NCBI RefSeq assembly: GCF_002911015.1
Contig: NZ_KZ626880.1
Span: 1-64,000 of the forward strand
DNA: 64,000 bases
Direction of reading: 5' to 3'
Source of the DNA: Streptomyces populi
GTDB lineage: Bacteria > Actinomycetota > Actinomycetes > Streptomycetales > Streptomycetaceae
Shown: in pieces, positions 33,647 to 42,590 of the stretch
Layout: each line of letters starts with the position of its first letter
Position numbering within the stretch: the stretch's first letter is position 1
Translations under genes and position numbers: made by a program
The notes under the pieces: model-generated
Databases searched by the model: none
What the model saw: the letters and a program-made list of their open reading frames with translations, nothing else
What the model was told of the DNA's origin: nothing

Positions 33647-34510
33647 TCAGAACGGGTACCAGCGCACCGTCTCGTCGCCGTCCCGCAGTGATGCCACCCG
33701 GCGTTCGAACTCGGCCAGCGCCCTCGGGTTCGTCGGCGCGTGCTGGGCGACCCAGGCACAGCTCGCGGTCTCGCGGGCGCCCCGGAGCACCGAGCAGCCC
33801 TCCCACGCCCGGACGTCCCAGCCGTACGTCTTCGTGAAGGAGTCGTAGGCCTCGGCGGGAAGCCCGTAGCGGTCCCGGGAGAGGGCCATGACCACCAGGT
33901 CGTGCTCCCGCAGATCCGCGGAGAAGGTCTCCAGGTCGACCAGGACCGGGCCGTCCGGGCCGACGTGGACGTTGCGGGGCAGCGCGTCGCCGTGGATCGG
34001 GCCCGGCGGCAGCTGCGGGGTGAGCGCGGCGGCCGCGGCGGCGAAGCCGTCGCGCCGCTCCCGCAGGTACGCCGCGTCCGCGGTGGCGATCGCGTCGCCC
34101 GCCAGGCGCAGCCAGCGCTCCACGCCGCCGAGGAGTTCGCGGGGCGGCAGCGCGAAGGAGGGCGAGGGCAGCGCGTGCACCACCCGCAGCAGTCCGGCCA
34201 GATCGCCCGGCTCGGCGGGGCGGACGGCGTCGGGCAGCCGGTGCCACACCGTCACGGGGTGTCCGTCGACCAGTAGCGCCTCCGGCTCGGCGGCCCGCAC
34301 CGCGGGGACGCCCGAGTCGGCGAGCCAGGCGGCGACGGCCAGTTCCCGGCGCGCACGGTCGTGGAGTTCGGCATCGCGCCCCACCTTGACGACCAGGTCG
34401 CCGACGCCGAACACCGCGTTCTCGCCGAGGGCGAGGAGCGACGCGTCCCGCACCGGTCCCGGCAGCACCTTCGCCGCGGCCAGTACGTCCCGCGCCCGTG
34501 CCTCGTCCAT
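33647..34510 (-). CDS. aminoglycoside phosphotransferase family protein
   Basis: The 287-residue APH/choline-kinase-fold protein has an intact catalytic loop: PIHGDALPRNVHV (His-Gly-Asp...Asn) and metal-binding Asp in PVLVDLETFSADLREHDL. The N-lobe contains GDLVVKVGRDAELHDRARRE with the ATP-binding Lys. It probably phosphorylates a small hydroxylated molecule; the substrate is unknown and resistance should not be assumed. The ATG at 34510 has GGAGGCGA upstream. It is divergent from the CDP-alcohol phosphatidyltransferase gene. Confidence 0.85.
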   Translation of the reverse strand: MDEARARDVLAAAKVLPGPVRDASLLALGENAVFGVGDLVVKVGRDAELHDRARRELAVAAWLADSGVPAVRAAEPEALLVDGHPVTVWHRLPDAVRPAEPGDLAGLLRVVHALPSPSFALPPRELLGGVERWLRLAGDAIATADAAYLRERRDGFAAAAAALTPQLPPGPIHGDALPRNVHVGPDGPVLVDLETFSADLREHDLVVMALSRDRYGLPAEAYDSFTKTYGWDVRAWEGCSVLRGARETASCAWVAQHAPTNPRALAEFERRVASLRDGDETVRWYPF

Positions 34511-34690
34511 CGCTCGCCTCCGTGTCCCCGCGCACCGTCCGCGCGGCCCTCGCGTACGACGGCTCCGGGTTCCCGCCGTCCGGCGGCCAGTGTCGCATTT
34601 CCCCAGGCCGGACCGGGTGCGCGGTGTCCTCAGCCGTGCGACGCCCTTCCGTGGGGGTTGTACCCGGGAGGTGAAGTCCTGGCGCACATT

Positions 34691-34710
34691 CAATAACGGT
34701 CGGGTCATTG
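34691..34710. promoter_or_regulatory. candidate operator, imperfect 20-bp palindrome
   Basis: CAATAAC (34691-34697) and GTCATTG (34704-34710) form an inverted repeat with 6 of 7 matching pairs and a 6-nt spacer. A second AATAACG copy lies exactly 30 bp downstream (34722-34728 against 34692-34698). The site is in the 363-bp divergent region between the phosphotransferase and phosphatidyltransferase genes, which otherwise holds no gene. Confidence 0.4.
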
Positions 34711-34807
34711 TGTAACGCTCGAATAACGCAGGGGTCGCTCGAAAATCCCGTGGACTCGGGTATCGGTTGGACCATTGATCCTGCGGAAAGGTTGCACGGA
34801 GCGGATC

Positions 34808-34837
34808 TTGTGACTTGGGTAAAGGGATTCCTAGCGT
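34808..34837 (+). promoter_or_regulatory. candidate promoter of the CDP-alcohol phosphatidyltransferase gene
   Basis: TTGTGA (34808-34813), an 18-nt spacer and TAGCGT (34832-34837) give a plausible -35/-10 pair about 37 nt upstream of the ATG at 34874. Confidence 0.4.
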
Positions 34838-34873
34838 GAGGTTAATTCCAACCGAACGTCAGGAAGTTGGCCC

Positions 34874-35872
34874 ATGAGACTCGTACGTCGAGACGTTCCG
34901 GACCTCGCCGAGGTGCGGCGTATCACGGAGAAGAAGCGTGACGCGTGGTGGACGGTGCTGCTCGTCGACCCGGTCGCCACACCGCTGGTCAGGCAGCTCG
35001 CCATGCGGACGCGGGTCACACCGAACCAGATCACCTGGGGCGCGTTCCTGCTCGGTCTGGTCTCGGCGGCCTGTTTCGCGCTCGGTGACTGGCGCTGGCT
35101 CGTCGTGGGCGCGGCCGTCTACCACGTCAGCTTCATCTTCGACTGCATGGACGGCAAGCTCGCCCGGCTCACCGGTCAGGGCTCGGTGTTCGGAGCCTGG
35201 CTGGACTTCGTCTTCGACCGCATCCGGGTGGCCGCGTGCGCGGTGGCGCTGATGGCCGGCCAGTACGGGCGCAGCGGGGACGAGCTGTACATCTGGCTGG
35301 CCCTCGCCGTCGTGGGACTCGACACCCTGCGCTACATCAACTCCCTGGAGATCTTCAAGATACGCCACACGATGCGCAAGCAGATCAAGTCCCGGCTGCG
35401 GGAGGCGCGTCGTGCCGAGAACCAGGCCGAACTGGCCTTCATGGAGGACTTGCTGCGCGACAACCCCGAGGCCGACATCGAGCAGGACGCGAGCAGGGCC
35501 GGGGCGGCCGCCGGGGTGGAGGCAGGGGTGGAAGCCGAGGTGGAGGCCGCCGAGAGCGCGACGGCCGTTCCCTCGCCCCGGGTGATCGATCTGCAGCGGG
35601 AGTTCCGTCTCCGTTTTCCGGCTTATCTGAGGGTGCGTGCCTTTCTGCTGCGATACCGGATTCGCCCGCATCTGGTCAGCGGAATCGAATTCCAGATGGG
35701 TGCCTTCATCATCGGTCCGCTTCTCGACGCGGTCCTGGAGGCGACAGTCGTCTCCGGTGTGCTGCTTCTTGTTTTCGAACTCGCCATCATCTACAAGCTT
35801 CTGCTGTCCACCCGGGACTTCACGCGCACGATCAATTCGTTCGAGCGCGACGCGGTGACCAAGGCCGCCTGA
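34874..35872 (+). CDS. CDP-alcohol phosphatidyltransferase family protein
   Basis: The 332-residue membrane enzyme transfers a phosphatidyl (or related phosphoryl-alcohol) group from a CDP-activated lipid or alcohol. The family signature is complete: FDCMDGKLARLTGQG followed by GAWLDFVFDR, fitting D-x2-DG-x2-AR-x8-G-x3-D-x3-D, near residues 92-118. Membrane spans flank it, and a long cytoplasmic insertion rich in Ala, Glu and Val (DASRAGAAAGVEAGVEAEVE) separates the catalytic part from C-terminal spans (FIIGPLLDAVLEATVVSGVL). The product lipid is unknown. It ends at a strong bidirectional terminator. Confidence 0.9.
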   Translation: MRLVRRDVPDLAEVRRITEKKRDAWWTVLLVDPVATPLVRQLAMRTRVTPNQITWGAFLLGLVSAACFALGDWRWLVVGAAVYHVSFIFDCMDGKLARLTGQGSVFGAWLDFVFDRIRVAACAVALMAGQYGRSGDELYIWLALAVVGLDTLRYINSLEIFKIRHTMRKQIKSRLREARRAENQAELAFMEDLLRDNPEADIEQDASRAGAAAGVEAGVEAEVEAAESATAVPSPRVIDLQREFRLRFPAYLRVRAFLLRYRIRPHLVSGIEFQMGAFIIGPLLDAVLEATVVSGVLLLVFELAIIYKLLLSTRDFTRTINSFERDAVTKAA

Positions 35873-35928
35873 GCCCCGTTCACCGGCGGGGGCCGTCCGG
35901 GAGACCGTGCCGCACCGGAGAAGCGGCA

Positions 35929-35968
35929 GGGCCCGTCGGCCTCCCCCGAAGCGGAGGCCGACGGGCCC
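35929..35968. terminator. strong bidirectional terminator
   Basis: A perfect 16-bp stem (35929-35944 with 35953-35968) and 8-nt loop lies between the convergent phosphatidyltransferase and MMPL transporter genes. Confidence 0.85.
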
Positions 35969-36009
35969 GGAAAGTGCGGTGCTGCCGTGCCGGTCGTTCC
36001 GGCGCCCGG

Positions 36010-38286
36010 CTACACCCCGGCCCGCTCGCCCTGGGGCAGCACCGGAGGCAGAGCGGCCTCGGGAGCCTCGTCGTGGGTGAGGTCGGGCATCCGGTTCAGC
36101 CACTTCGGCAGGTACCAGTTGCGCTCGCCGAGCAGGGCCATGACCGCCGGGAGCAGGACGCCCCGGATGATCGTCGCGTCGATGAGCACCGCGGCCGCCA
36201 GGCCCACGCCCATCTGCTTCATGGACTGCATGGACAGGGTTCCGAAGATCGCGAAGACGGCGACCATGATGACGGCGGCGCTGGTGACGACACCGGCCGT
36301 GGTGACCACCCCGTGCCGGATGGCGTCCTTGGTGCTGCGGCCCCGCAGCCGTGCCTCACGGATCCGGGACACCACGAACACGTGGTAGTCCATCGAGAGC
36401 CCGAAGAGGATCACGAACAGGAACAGCGGCAGCCAGGTGACGATGGCGCCGACGCCCTCCGCACCCACCAGGGACGCGCCCCAGCCGTGCTGGAAGACCG
36501 CGACCAGGATGCCGTAGGCGGCCGCCACCGAGAGGAGGTTGAGCATGATCGAGGTGATCGCGATCGTCAGGGAGCGGAAGGAGAGCAGCATCAGGACGAA
36601 GGCGAACACGACCACGAAGGCGAACACCGGGGTCACCGAGCCGATGAGCTGGTCGTTGAAGTCGTGCGATCCCGCGACCTGGCCGGTGACGGGCGCCTGG
36701 AGACCGTCGACCTTGCCGAGCGTCCGCGGACGCACCGTGTCGCGCAGCAGCTCCAGGCTCTTCTCCGCCTTGCCCTGGTCGGAGCCTCCGACCAGCGGGA
36801 CGAAGACGAGGGCGACGTTCTGCTCCGCGTGCACCTTGATGTCGACCGGACCGCGCGAGGCACCCGAACTGACCGCCGCCGCGCGGAAGTCGGCGAGCGC
36901 GGCCTTCACGTCGGCGGCGTTGATGTCCCGCGCCTTGACGACCACCTCGGCCGGCTCGGAGCCGCCGGGGAAGGCCTCGTTGACCCGGTTGTAGGTGCCG
37001 ACGATCGACAGCGAGTCGCCGAACTCCTTGTCCAGGGTGAGCTGCTGGGTCTTCATGCCGAGCGCCGGGGCGGCGACGGCGAGCAGCGCGCCCGTCGCGA
37101 CGACCAGGGAGACGGCGGGCTTGGCGAGCACCACGCGCAGAACGGCGCTCCAGAACCGGCTGCCCTCGTCGGCCGTACGGCGGTTGTTCCGGCCCGCGGC
37201 GGCGGCGCGCCGCTTGGCCCGGTGCAGGAACGGGACACGGCCCTTCTCGACCCGGTCGCCGAGCAGGGAGAGCAGCGCGGGAAGCACGGTGACCGAGCCG
37301 ACCATGGCGACGGCGACGACGATCAGGGAGGCCAGGCCCATCGCCTCGAACTCGGCGAGCCCGGTGAAGAGCATGCCCGCCATCGCCACGCACACGGTGA
37401 CCCCGGAGACGATGATGGCGCGGCCACTGGTCGCGGCGGCGATCCGCAGTGCCGTACCGGCGTCGCGGCCGGCCTCGCGCTCCTCGCGCTCACGCCGCAG
37501 GTAGAACAGGCAGTAGTCGACACCGACGGCCAGACCCACCAGCAGCATCACGGAGTTGGCCGTGTCGCTCATCGGCATCAGATGGCTGACGATGCCCATC
37601 AGGCCCATCGTCGCCATGATGGCCGTGACGGCGAGCGCCACCGGGAGCAGCGCCGCCACCAGCGCGCCGAACGCGATCAGCAGGATGCCCAGCGCCACCG
37701 GGACGGCGGAGAGTTCGGCCTTCTGGAAGTCGTCGCCGAACGCGTCGTCGTACTGCTTCATCATGCTGGCGCCGCCGATCTCCTCGATCCGCAGCCCGGC
37801 GTGGTCCTTCTGGACGCGCTCGACGGCCTTCAGCACGGGTTCGACGCGGTCGCCCGCCGTCTCCGAGTCGCCGCGCATGTCGAACTGGACGAGCGCGCTG
37901 CGGCCGTCCTTCGAGATCGTTCTTGTGTCGTACGGCGAGGTCACGTCGGTGACCTTGCCGGTGGCGCCGACCGCCTGGATCACCGCGGAGACCGCGCTCC
38001 TGAAGTCGGCGTCGGTCGCCTTGGTGCCCGCGTCCTTCGCCTGGACCAGAACCGTCTCGCCGGCCGGCTCCTCGATCCCGGCATCCTCGATGATCTTGGC
38101 GGCGGTGTGGGTCTCGCCCTTGAGCTGGTCGCTCTCCTTGACGTCGACGCGGCCCGCCGCGGAGCCGAGGCCCATCGCCAGGACGACGAAGAGCACCCAG
38201 ATTCCGACGGCGGCCCATCGGTGGCGGGCGCTCCAGCCGCCTGCTCGCGCGGCGATGCCGCGCACCCGTGTGTCTGCGTTCCCCAT
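36010..38286 (-). CDS. MMPL family RND-type transporter
   Basis: The 758-residue inner-membrane protein has the MmpL/RND plan: one N-terminal span (RWAAVGIWVLFVVLAMGLGS), a large external loop, a block of five spans (LSAVPVALGILLIAFGALVA, LPVALAVTAIMATMGLMGIV, SVMLLVGLAVGVDYCLFYLR), a second loop after VSLVVATGALLAVAAPALGM, and a second block of spans with TWLPLFLFVILFGLSMDYHV and FVVSRIREAR. GVDYCLFY and SMDYHVFV carry the Asp-Tyr pairs used for proton relay. MMPL proteins export lipids or hydrophobic compounds. No linked regulator or biosynthesis gene identifies a substrate. Confidence 0.93.
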   Translation of the reverse strand: MGNADTRVRGIAARAGGWSARHRWAAVGIWVLFVVLAMGLGSAAGRVDVKESDQLKGETHTAAKIIEDAGIEEPAGETVLVQAKDAGTKATDADFRSAVSAVIQAVGATGKVTDVTSPYDTRTISKDGRSALVQFDMRGDSETAGDRVEPVLKAVERVQKDHAGLRIEEIGGASMMKQYDDAFGDDFQKAELSAVPVALGILLIAFGALVAALLPVALAVTAIMATMGLMGIVSHLMPMSDTANSVMLLVGLAVGVDYCLFYLRREREEREAGRDAGTALRIAAATSGRAIIVSGVTVCVAMAGMLFTGLAEFEAMGLASLIVVAVAMVGSVTVLPALLSLLGDRVEKGRVPFLHRAKRRAAAAGRNNRRTADEGSRFWSAVLRVVLAKPAVSLVVATGALLAVAAPALGMKTQQLTLDKEFGDSLSIVGTYNRVNEAFPGGSEPAEVVVKARDINAADVKAALADFRAAAVSSGASRGPVDIKVHAEQNVALVFVPLVGGSDQGKAEKSLELLRDTVRPRTLGKVDGLQAPVTGQVAGSHDFNDQLIGSVTPVFAFVVVFAFVLMLLSFRSLTIAITSIMLNLLSVAAAYGILVAVFQHGWGASLVGAEGVGAIVTWLPLFLFVILFGLSMDYHVFVVSRIREARLRGRSTKDAIRHGVVTTAGVVTSAAVIMVAVFAIFGTLSMQSMKQMGVGLAAAVLIDATIIRGVLLPAVMALLGERNWYLPKWLNRMPDLTHDEAPEAALPPVLPQGERAGV

Positions 38287-38571
38287 GACGGGCCTGCCCC
38301 CTTGAGCACGGTGACAGCCCCCTGCCGCCACCTTCCGTAATGAAGGTATGGGCCCGACAATCCCGTCTCCTCGTACTGACCGGTGAACCGCCGGACCTCC
38401 CGCTCCTCCCCGCGGACCCCGCGTCCTCCCCACTGGGGAGGACGGAAGCCCCTTACACGTAACGGCACTTCTCGGGGGTATTGCTCAGGGGTCGGCCCGG
38501 CTCCCGGACACCCCGGGGCCCGGCTGTCGCGCCCCGCCCCCGGCACGCCGCGCCCGGCCTATGGTGGGCGG

Positions 38572-39120
38572 ATGACGACGACGTACGCGGCGCTGTTGCG
38601 CGGCATCAACGTGGGCGGCGCGAAGAAGGTGCCGATGGCCGAGCTGCGCACCCTGATGGAAGGACTCGGGTACGGCGACGTCCGCACCTATCTCCAGAGC
38701 GGGAACGCGGTGTTCAGCAGCGACGGCGGCGACGAGGAGTCCCTCGCCGGGGAGCTGTCCGGGGCCGTCGAGAAGCACTTCGGCTTCGGCGTCGGAGTGC
38801 TCGTCCGCGATCACGCCTATCTGCGGGCCGTGCGGGAGGCCTGCCCGTTCCCGGCGGCCGAGCTGGAGGCCAGGCAACTGCACGTCACGTACTTCTCGCA
38901 CCCCGTCGACGCCGGGCGCTTCGCCTCCGTCGAGCCCGCGGCCTTCTTCCCCGAGGAGTTCCGCCTCGGTGACCGCGCCCTGTACCTCCACACGCCCGAC
39001 GGCCTCGGCCGCTCCAGGCTGGCGGAGACCCTGGCCAAGCCCAGGCTGCTCAAGGGCGTCCTCGCCACCACGCGGAACTGGAACACCGTCGTCAAACTGG
39101 AGGAGCTGACCGGTGCCTGA
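38572..39120 (+). CDS. DUF1697 domain protein
   Basis: The 182-residue product begins TTYAALLRGINVGGAKKVPM and continues AELRTLMEGLGYGDVRTYLQ and SGNAVFSSDG, the clear DUF1697 signature, with NWNTVVKLEEL at the end. The function of the family is unknown. The ATG at 38572 has TATGGT (38560-38565) ending 6 nt before it, so a leaderless mRNA is likely. Its last eight bases overlap the next gene. Confidence 0.92.
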   Translation: MTTTYAALLRGINVGGAKKVPMAELRTLMEGLGYGDVRTYLQSGNAVFSSDGGDEESLAGELSGAVEKHFGFGVGVLVRDHAYLRAVREACPFPAAELEARQLHVTYFSHPVDAGRFASVEPAAFFPEEFRLGDRALYLHTPDGLGRSRLAETLAKPRLLKGVLATTRNWNTVVKLEELTGA

Positions 39121-39520
39121 GCACAACGCCGCCGTCGAGGCCGCCGTCGAGAACGAGCTGCGCCTGCTCGACCCGGCGGTCCGCCGCTCGCCGGACCTCG
39201 TCGCCGCCCTGCTGCACCCCGACTTCCGCGAGTTCGGCGCGTCCGGCCAAGTCTGGGACCGCGCCTCGACCGTCGTGTCGCTGGCCGACGGGATGGAGGA
39301 CGGCGGCCGGATCACCACCTCACGGATGAAGGGGGTGCAGCTCGCCCCCGACCTGGTCCACCTGACCTTCGACACCGACAGCAACGGCCGCCGGGCGCAC
39401 CGCAGTTCGCTGTGGCGGAGGGTCGGGGACGATTGGCTCCTGTACTTCCACCAGGGCACGCCGTACGGTCCCGCGGGGACTGTCGCGTTTGTTCAAGAGG
39501 CACGGCCCCCGCGTCCGTAG
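39113..39520 (+). CDS. NTF2-like / DUF4440-type protein
   Basis: The 135-residue protein has the SnoaL/NTF2-like pattern: AAVENELRLLDPAVRRSPDL, ALLHPDFREFGASGQVWDRA, and HRSSLWRRVGDDWLLYFHQG. Members are small cone-shaped domains used as binding modules or lyase-like enzymes. Translation begins at GTG 39113 inside the end of the DUF1697 gene (8-nt overlap, GGAGGAG upstream), so the two are coupled. Confidence 0.85.
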   Translation: MPEHNAAVEAAVENELRLLDPAVRRSPDLVAALLHPDFREFGASGQVWDRASTVVSLADGMEDGGRITTSRMKGVQLAPDLVHLTFDTDSNGRRAHRSSLWRRVGDDWLLYFHQGTPYGPAGTVAFVQEARPPRP

Positions 39521-39530
39521 CGTGGAAGCC

Positions 39531-40124
39531 ATGAACGATGCGTACAAGAACGTGTATCCGCACATGGTCGAATGCGCCGCAGAGGCCGCCCGGGTGGCCC
39601 GCGGGGTCACGGACGGACAGCTGTCCGGTCCCTCGTACTGCACGGACTGGGACGTCCGCACCCTGGTCAACCACTGGGTCCTCTACACCTCGCACGGCCT
39701 GGAGCACCGGGCCCTGCGCAAGCAGCTCCCCGAGGAGCTGACCGCGCGCGACTTCACGGCCGAACCCGGCTGGGCCGAGGCCTACGCCGAGCAGCTCGAC
39801 CGGGCGGTCGCGGCCTGGGACGACCCCGCCGTGTGGGACGGCGAGGTCCCCCTCGGGACGGAGAGGATGCCCGCGGCGGACATCGCCTCGATGATCGTCA
39901 AGGAGATGGCGGTGCACGGCTGGGACGTCGCCGCGGCCACGGGAGGGACCTTCCGCGTCTCGGACGGCGCCGCCCGGTTCGTCCTCGACGTGGTCGACAC
40001 CCACGCCGAGCTCTACCGCCGCTACGACGGCTTCGCCGACCCGGTGGACGTCCCCGAGGACGCCCCCGCCTTCGACCGCGCCCTCGCCCACAGCGGCCGG
40101 GATCCGCGCCGGTCCACGGCGTAG
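39531..40124 (+). CDS. TIGR03086-type metal-binding protein (DinB/mycothiol-related fold)
   Basis: The 197-residue helical-bundle protein has CTDWDVRTLVNHWVLYTSHG near residues 37-56, and VKEMAVHGWDVAAATGG later, with His residues placed as in the actinobacterial TIGR03086/maleylpyruvate isomerase N-terminal family, which bind a metal and often use mycothiol. TAGCGT (39518-39523) ends 7 nt upstream of the ATG, suggesting a leaderless transcript separate from the preceding gene. The substrate is unknown. Confidence 0.8.
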   Translation: MNDAYKNVYPHMVECAAEAARVARGVTDGQLSGPSYCTDWDVRTLVNHWVLYTSHGLEHRALRKQLPEELTARDFTAEPGWAEAYAEQLDRAVAAWDDPAVWDGEVPLGTERMPAADIASMIVKEMAVHGWDVAAATGGTFRVSDGAARFVLDVVDTHAELYRRYDGFADPVDVPEDAPAFDRALAHSGRDPRRSTA

Positions 40125-40281
40125 CGGCCGCCGGGCCGTGCGGCCGGGGACGGGGCGCGGGTCGTGCGGCCGGGGACGGGCAGCGGGTCGTGCGGCCGGG
40201 GCCGAACCGGAGAATTGGCCCATGATTTCCGTGCGTGATTGGGCCGGGATCCTGTACCACCGCGTGACTAGCCTCGACGGC

Positions 40282-40899
40282 ATGACGACGACATCACCCA
40301 CCCGGGTCGACTTCTGGTTCGACCCCGCCTGCCCCTTCGCCTGGATCACCTCGCGCTGGATCCTCGAGGTCGAGCGGCGCCGTCCGCTCGACCTCCGGTT
40401 CCACGCCATGAGCCTGTACCTGCACAACACCGGCAACGAACTGCCCGACTGGTACCGGGACCTGGTGGACCGTTCCATCGGGCCGGTGCGGGTCGCGGTG
40501 GCCGCGGCGGAGGCGCACGGCGAGAAGGTGCTGCGCGATCTCTACACCGCCCTCGGCACCCGCATCCACCAGCGCGGGATGAAGGACTTCGACGCGGTGA
40601 CCGCCGAGGCGCTCGCCGAGCTGGGGCTCCCGGCCGCCCTCGCCGACGCGGCCCACGACCCCTCGTACGACGAGGCGGTGCGCCGCAGCCACGACGCCGG
40701 GACCGAGGCGGACTCCGGCGCCTATGTCGGCACCCCCACCCTCCACGTCGACGGAACGGTGTGGTTCGGCCCCGTGCTCCGGGCCGTTCCGCGCGGCGAG
40801 AAGGCCGCCGAACTCTTCGACAGCTTCCGTGTCCTCGCCGCCCACCCCGACTTCTTCGAGCTCAAGCGGACCCGGACGGGCGGCCTCTCCTTCGACTGA
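40282..40899 (+). CDS. DsbA-fold protein of the mycothiol-dependent nitroreductase Rv2466c family
   Basis: The 205-residue product starts VDFWFDPACPFAWITSRWIL and contains FHAMSLYLHN, SGAYVGTPTLHVDG (cis-Pro loop) and WFGPVLRAVPRGEKAAELFD, as in the DsbA-like Rv2466c family of mycothiol-dependent reductases. The active site is CPFA rather than CPWC, so only the nucleophilic Cys remains; a one-Cys mechanism using mycothiol is possible. TAGCCT (40269-40274) lies 7 nt before the ATG, indicating a leaderless mRNA. Cytoplasmic; no signal peptide. Confidence 0.85.
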   Translation: MTTTSPTRVDFWFDPACPFAWITSRWILEVERRRPLDLRFHAMSLYLHNTGNELPDWYRDLVDRSIGPVRVAVAAAEAHGEKVLRDLYTALGTRIHQRGMKDFDAVTAEALAELGLPAALADAAHDPSYDEAVRRSHDAGTEADSGAYVGTPTLHVDGTVWFGPVLRAVPRGEKAAELFDSFRVLAAHPDFFELKRTRTGGLSFD

Positions 40900-40930
40900 C
40901 CGCCCCGGAGCACCCGCCGCCGCGTGGAGG

Positions 40931-41680
40931 TCAGGCGCCGATCGCGGACAGGAACGGCGTCCGGGCCTCGTCGTAGCGGTCCAGCAGGACCCGCGCGACC
41001 TCCGGCGCGGGACCGAGGACGTCGCCGAGCACGTCCGCCCCGGCGGCGCCCCGGGCGATGCGGTCCGGCAGGAAGCCGGGGGCCAGGACGTACGGGGCGA
41101 CGGCGACGCGTTCGCAGCCGAGGGCGCGCAGCTCGCGGACGGCGTCCTCGGTGCGGGGAAGGGATGCGGAGGCGAACGCGGGCCGCACGGCGCACCAACC
41201 GGTGTGCCGCCACTCCCGCGCGATTTCTGCGATCACCGCGATCGCCTCCGGGTCGGTGGACCCGGCCGAGGCCAGCACGACCCCGGTCCGGGACTTGTCG
41301 GCGGGCGTGATCCCCGCCTCGTACAGCCGGCGTTCGAGCGCGGCCGTCAGCAGCGGGGACGGGCCGAGCACCTCCGCCTGCCGGATCCGCAGCCGTGACG
41401 GTGCCTCGCGCAGCACCGCCGGGATGTCCGACTTGGCGTGGAAGGCGCGGGTCAGCAGCAGCGGCAGCGCCACCACGTCCCGTACCCCCTCGGCCGCCAG
41501 GGACTCCAGCACCCCCTGCACGGAGGGGATGTTGAAGTCGAGGAACCCGGTCTCCACGCGCAGGCCCGGGCGCTGGGCGCGCACCCTCTCCACCAGGGCG
41601 TGCACCGTCGCGGCGTGCCGCGGATCGCGGCTGCCGTGGGCGATGACGACGAGGACGGGACGCTCGGGCCTGCTGCTCAT
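40931..41680 (-). CDS. sirohydrochlorin chelatase (CbiX/SirB-like)
   Basis: The 249-residue chelatase has PVLVVIAHGSRDPRHAATVH (metal-binding His near the N-terminus), VVALPLLLTRAFHAKSDIPA (second His) and a repeated domain ending ALGCERVAVAPYVLAPGFLP. It inserts Fe2+ (or Co2+) into sirohydrochlorin. As the last gene of the sulfur operon, 7 bp after ssuC, its most likely job is making siroheme for the sulfite reductase Sir encoded at the other end. Confidence 0.9.
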   Translation of the reverse strand: MSSRPERPVLVVIAHGSRDPRHAATVHALVERVRAQRPGLRVETGFLDFNIPSVQGVLESLAAEGVRDVVALPLLLTRAFHAKSDIPAVLREAPSRLRIRQAEVLGPSPLLTAALERRLYEAGITPADKSRTGVVLASAGSTDPEAIAVIAEIAREWRHTGWCAVRPAFASASLPRTEDAVRELRALGCERVAVAPYVLAPGFLPDRIARGAAGADVLGDVLGPAPEVARVLLDRYDEARTPFLSAIGA

Positions 41681-41687
41681 GACGGGG

Positions 41688-42590
41688 TCAGCCCTTCACC
41701 AGGAGTCCGCGGCTGCGCAGCACCCACCGCTCCACCGGGCTGAAGATCAGGAGGTCGATGGCGATGCCGACGAACAGGATGAGGAAGATGGCGAGGAAGA
41801 CCATCGGCATGGAGCTGGCGTTGCGGCCGTTCTCCAGCAGCTGGCCGAGGCCCACGCCGAGGTCGGGGGAGGAGGCGATGATCTCCGCGGCCATCAGGGA
41901 GCGCCAGGAGAAGGCCCAGCCCTGCTTCAGACCGGCGAGGTATCCGGGCAGCGCGGCCGGCATCACGATGTGCCAGGTCCCGCGCAGACCCGTCGCGCCC
42001 ATCGTGCGGCCCGCCCGCAGGAACAGCGGCGGTACCTGGTCCACGCCCGACACCAGCCCGTTGGCGATCGAGGGGACCGCGCCGAGCAGGATCACCGCGT
42101 ACATCATCGAGTTGTTCAGGCCCAGCCAGATCACCGCCGGCGGTACCCACGCCACCGAGGGCAGGGACTGAAGACCCGACAGGATCGGGCCGATCGCGGC
42201 GCGCACGAACCTCACCCGGGCCACCAGCAGGCCGAGGGGGGTCCCGATCACCAGGGCGAACAGGAAGCCGAGCAGACCGCGCGAGACGCTGGTCCAGATG
42301 TAGTCGAGCAGCGTGCCCTGGAGCCAGGCGTTCCGGACCTCGTTCCAGACGTCGGACGGCGAGGGCAGCTTGGTCGGGTCGTCGACGATCTTGAAGGTGA
42401 TCAGTGCCTGCCAGGCCGCCAGGACGATCACGAACGCGATCAGCGGCGGCAGCACCTTCTGCCGGAACGTCGTCCCGAAGGAGCTGCGGCCGGCGACGGA
42501 GGACTCCAGCGCGTCGAGGCCCGCCTCCAGCCCGCCAAGGCCGTCGGTGTCCTTGACCGCCTCGTCGGACTTCGTCTCAGTGCTGGCCAT
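41688..42590 (-). CDS. ssuC: sulfonate ABC transporter permease
   Basis: The 300-residue product has six or so spans (VLPPLIAFVIVLAAWQALIT, SRGLLGFLFALVIGTPLGLL, MMYAVILLGAVPSIANGLVS, VFLAIFLILFVGIAIDLLIF) and the EAA-loop region RAGRTMGATGLRGTWHIVMP followed by AALPGYLAGLKQGWAFSWRS, the standard sequence of SsuC/TauC/NrtB permeases. Its start overlaps ssuB by 14 nt. Context in a sulfur-assimilation operon favours alkanesulfonates or another organosulfur compound. Confidence 0.92.
   Translation of the reverse strand: MASTETKSDEAVKDTDGLGGLEAGLDALESSVAGRSSFGTTFRQKVLPPLIAFVIVLAAWQALITFKIVDDPTKLPSPSDVWNEVRNAWLQGTLLDYIWTSVSRGLLGFLFALVIGTPLGLLVARVRFVRAAIGPILSGLQSLPSVAWVPPAVIWLGLNNSMMYAVILLGAVPSIANGLVSGVDQVPPLFLRAGRTMGATGLRGTWHIVMPAALPGYLAGLKQGWAFSWRSLMAAEIIASSPDLGVGLGQLLENGRNASSMPMVFLAIFLILFVGIAIDLLIFSPVERWVLRSRGLLVKG

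Noticed and set aside
35236..38340. 1034-codon plus-strand frame across the MMPL gene
   Set aside because: It runs across a strong terminator and is antisense to a convincing transporter; composition is that of a mirror frame.
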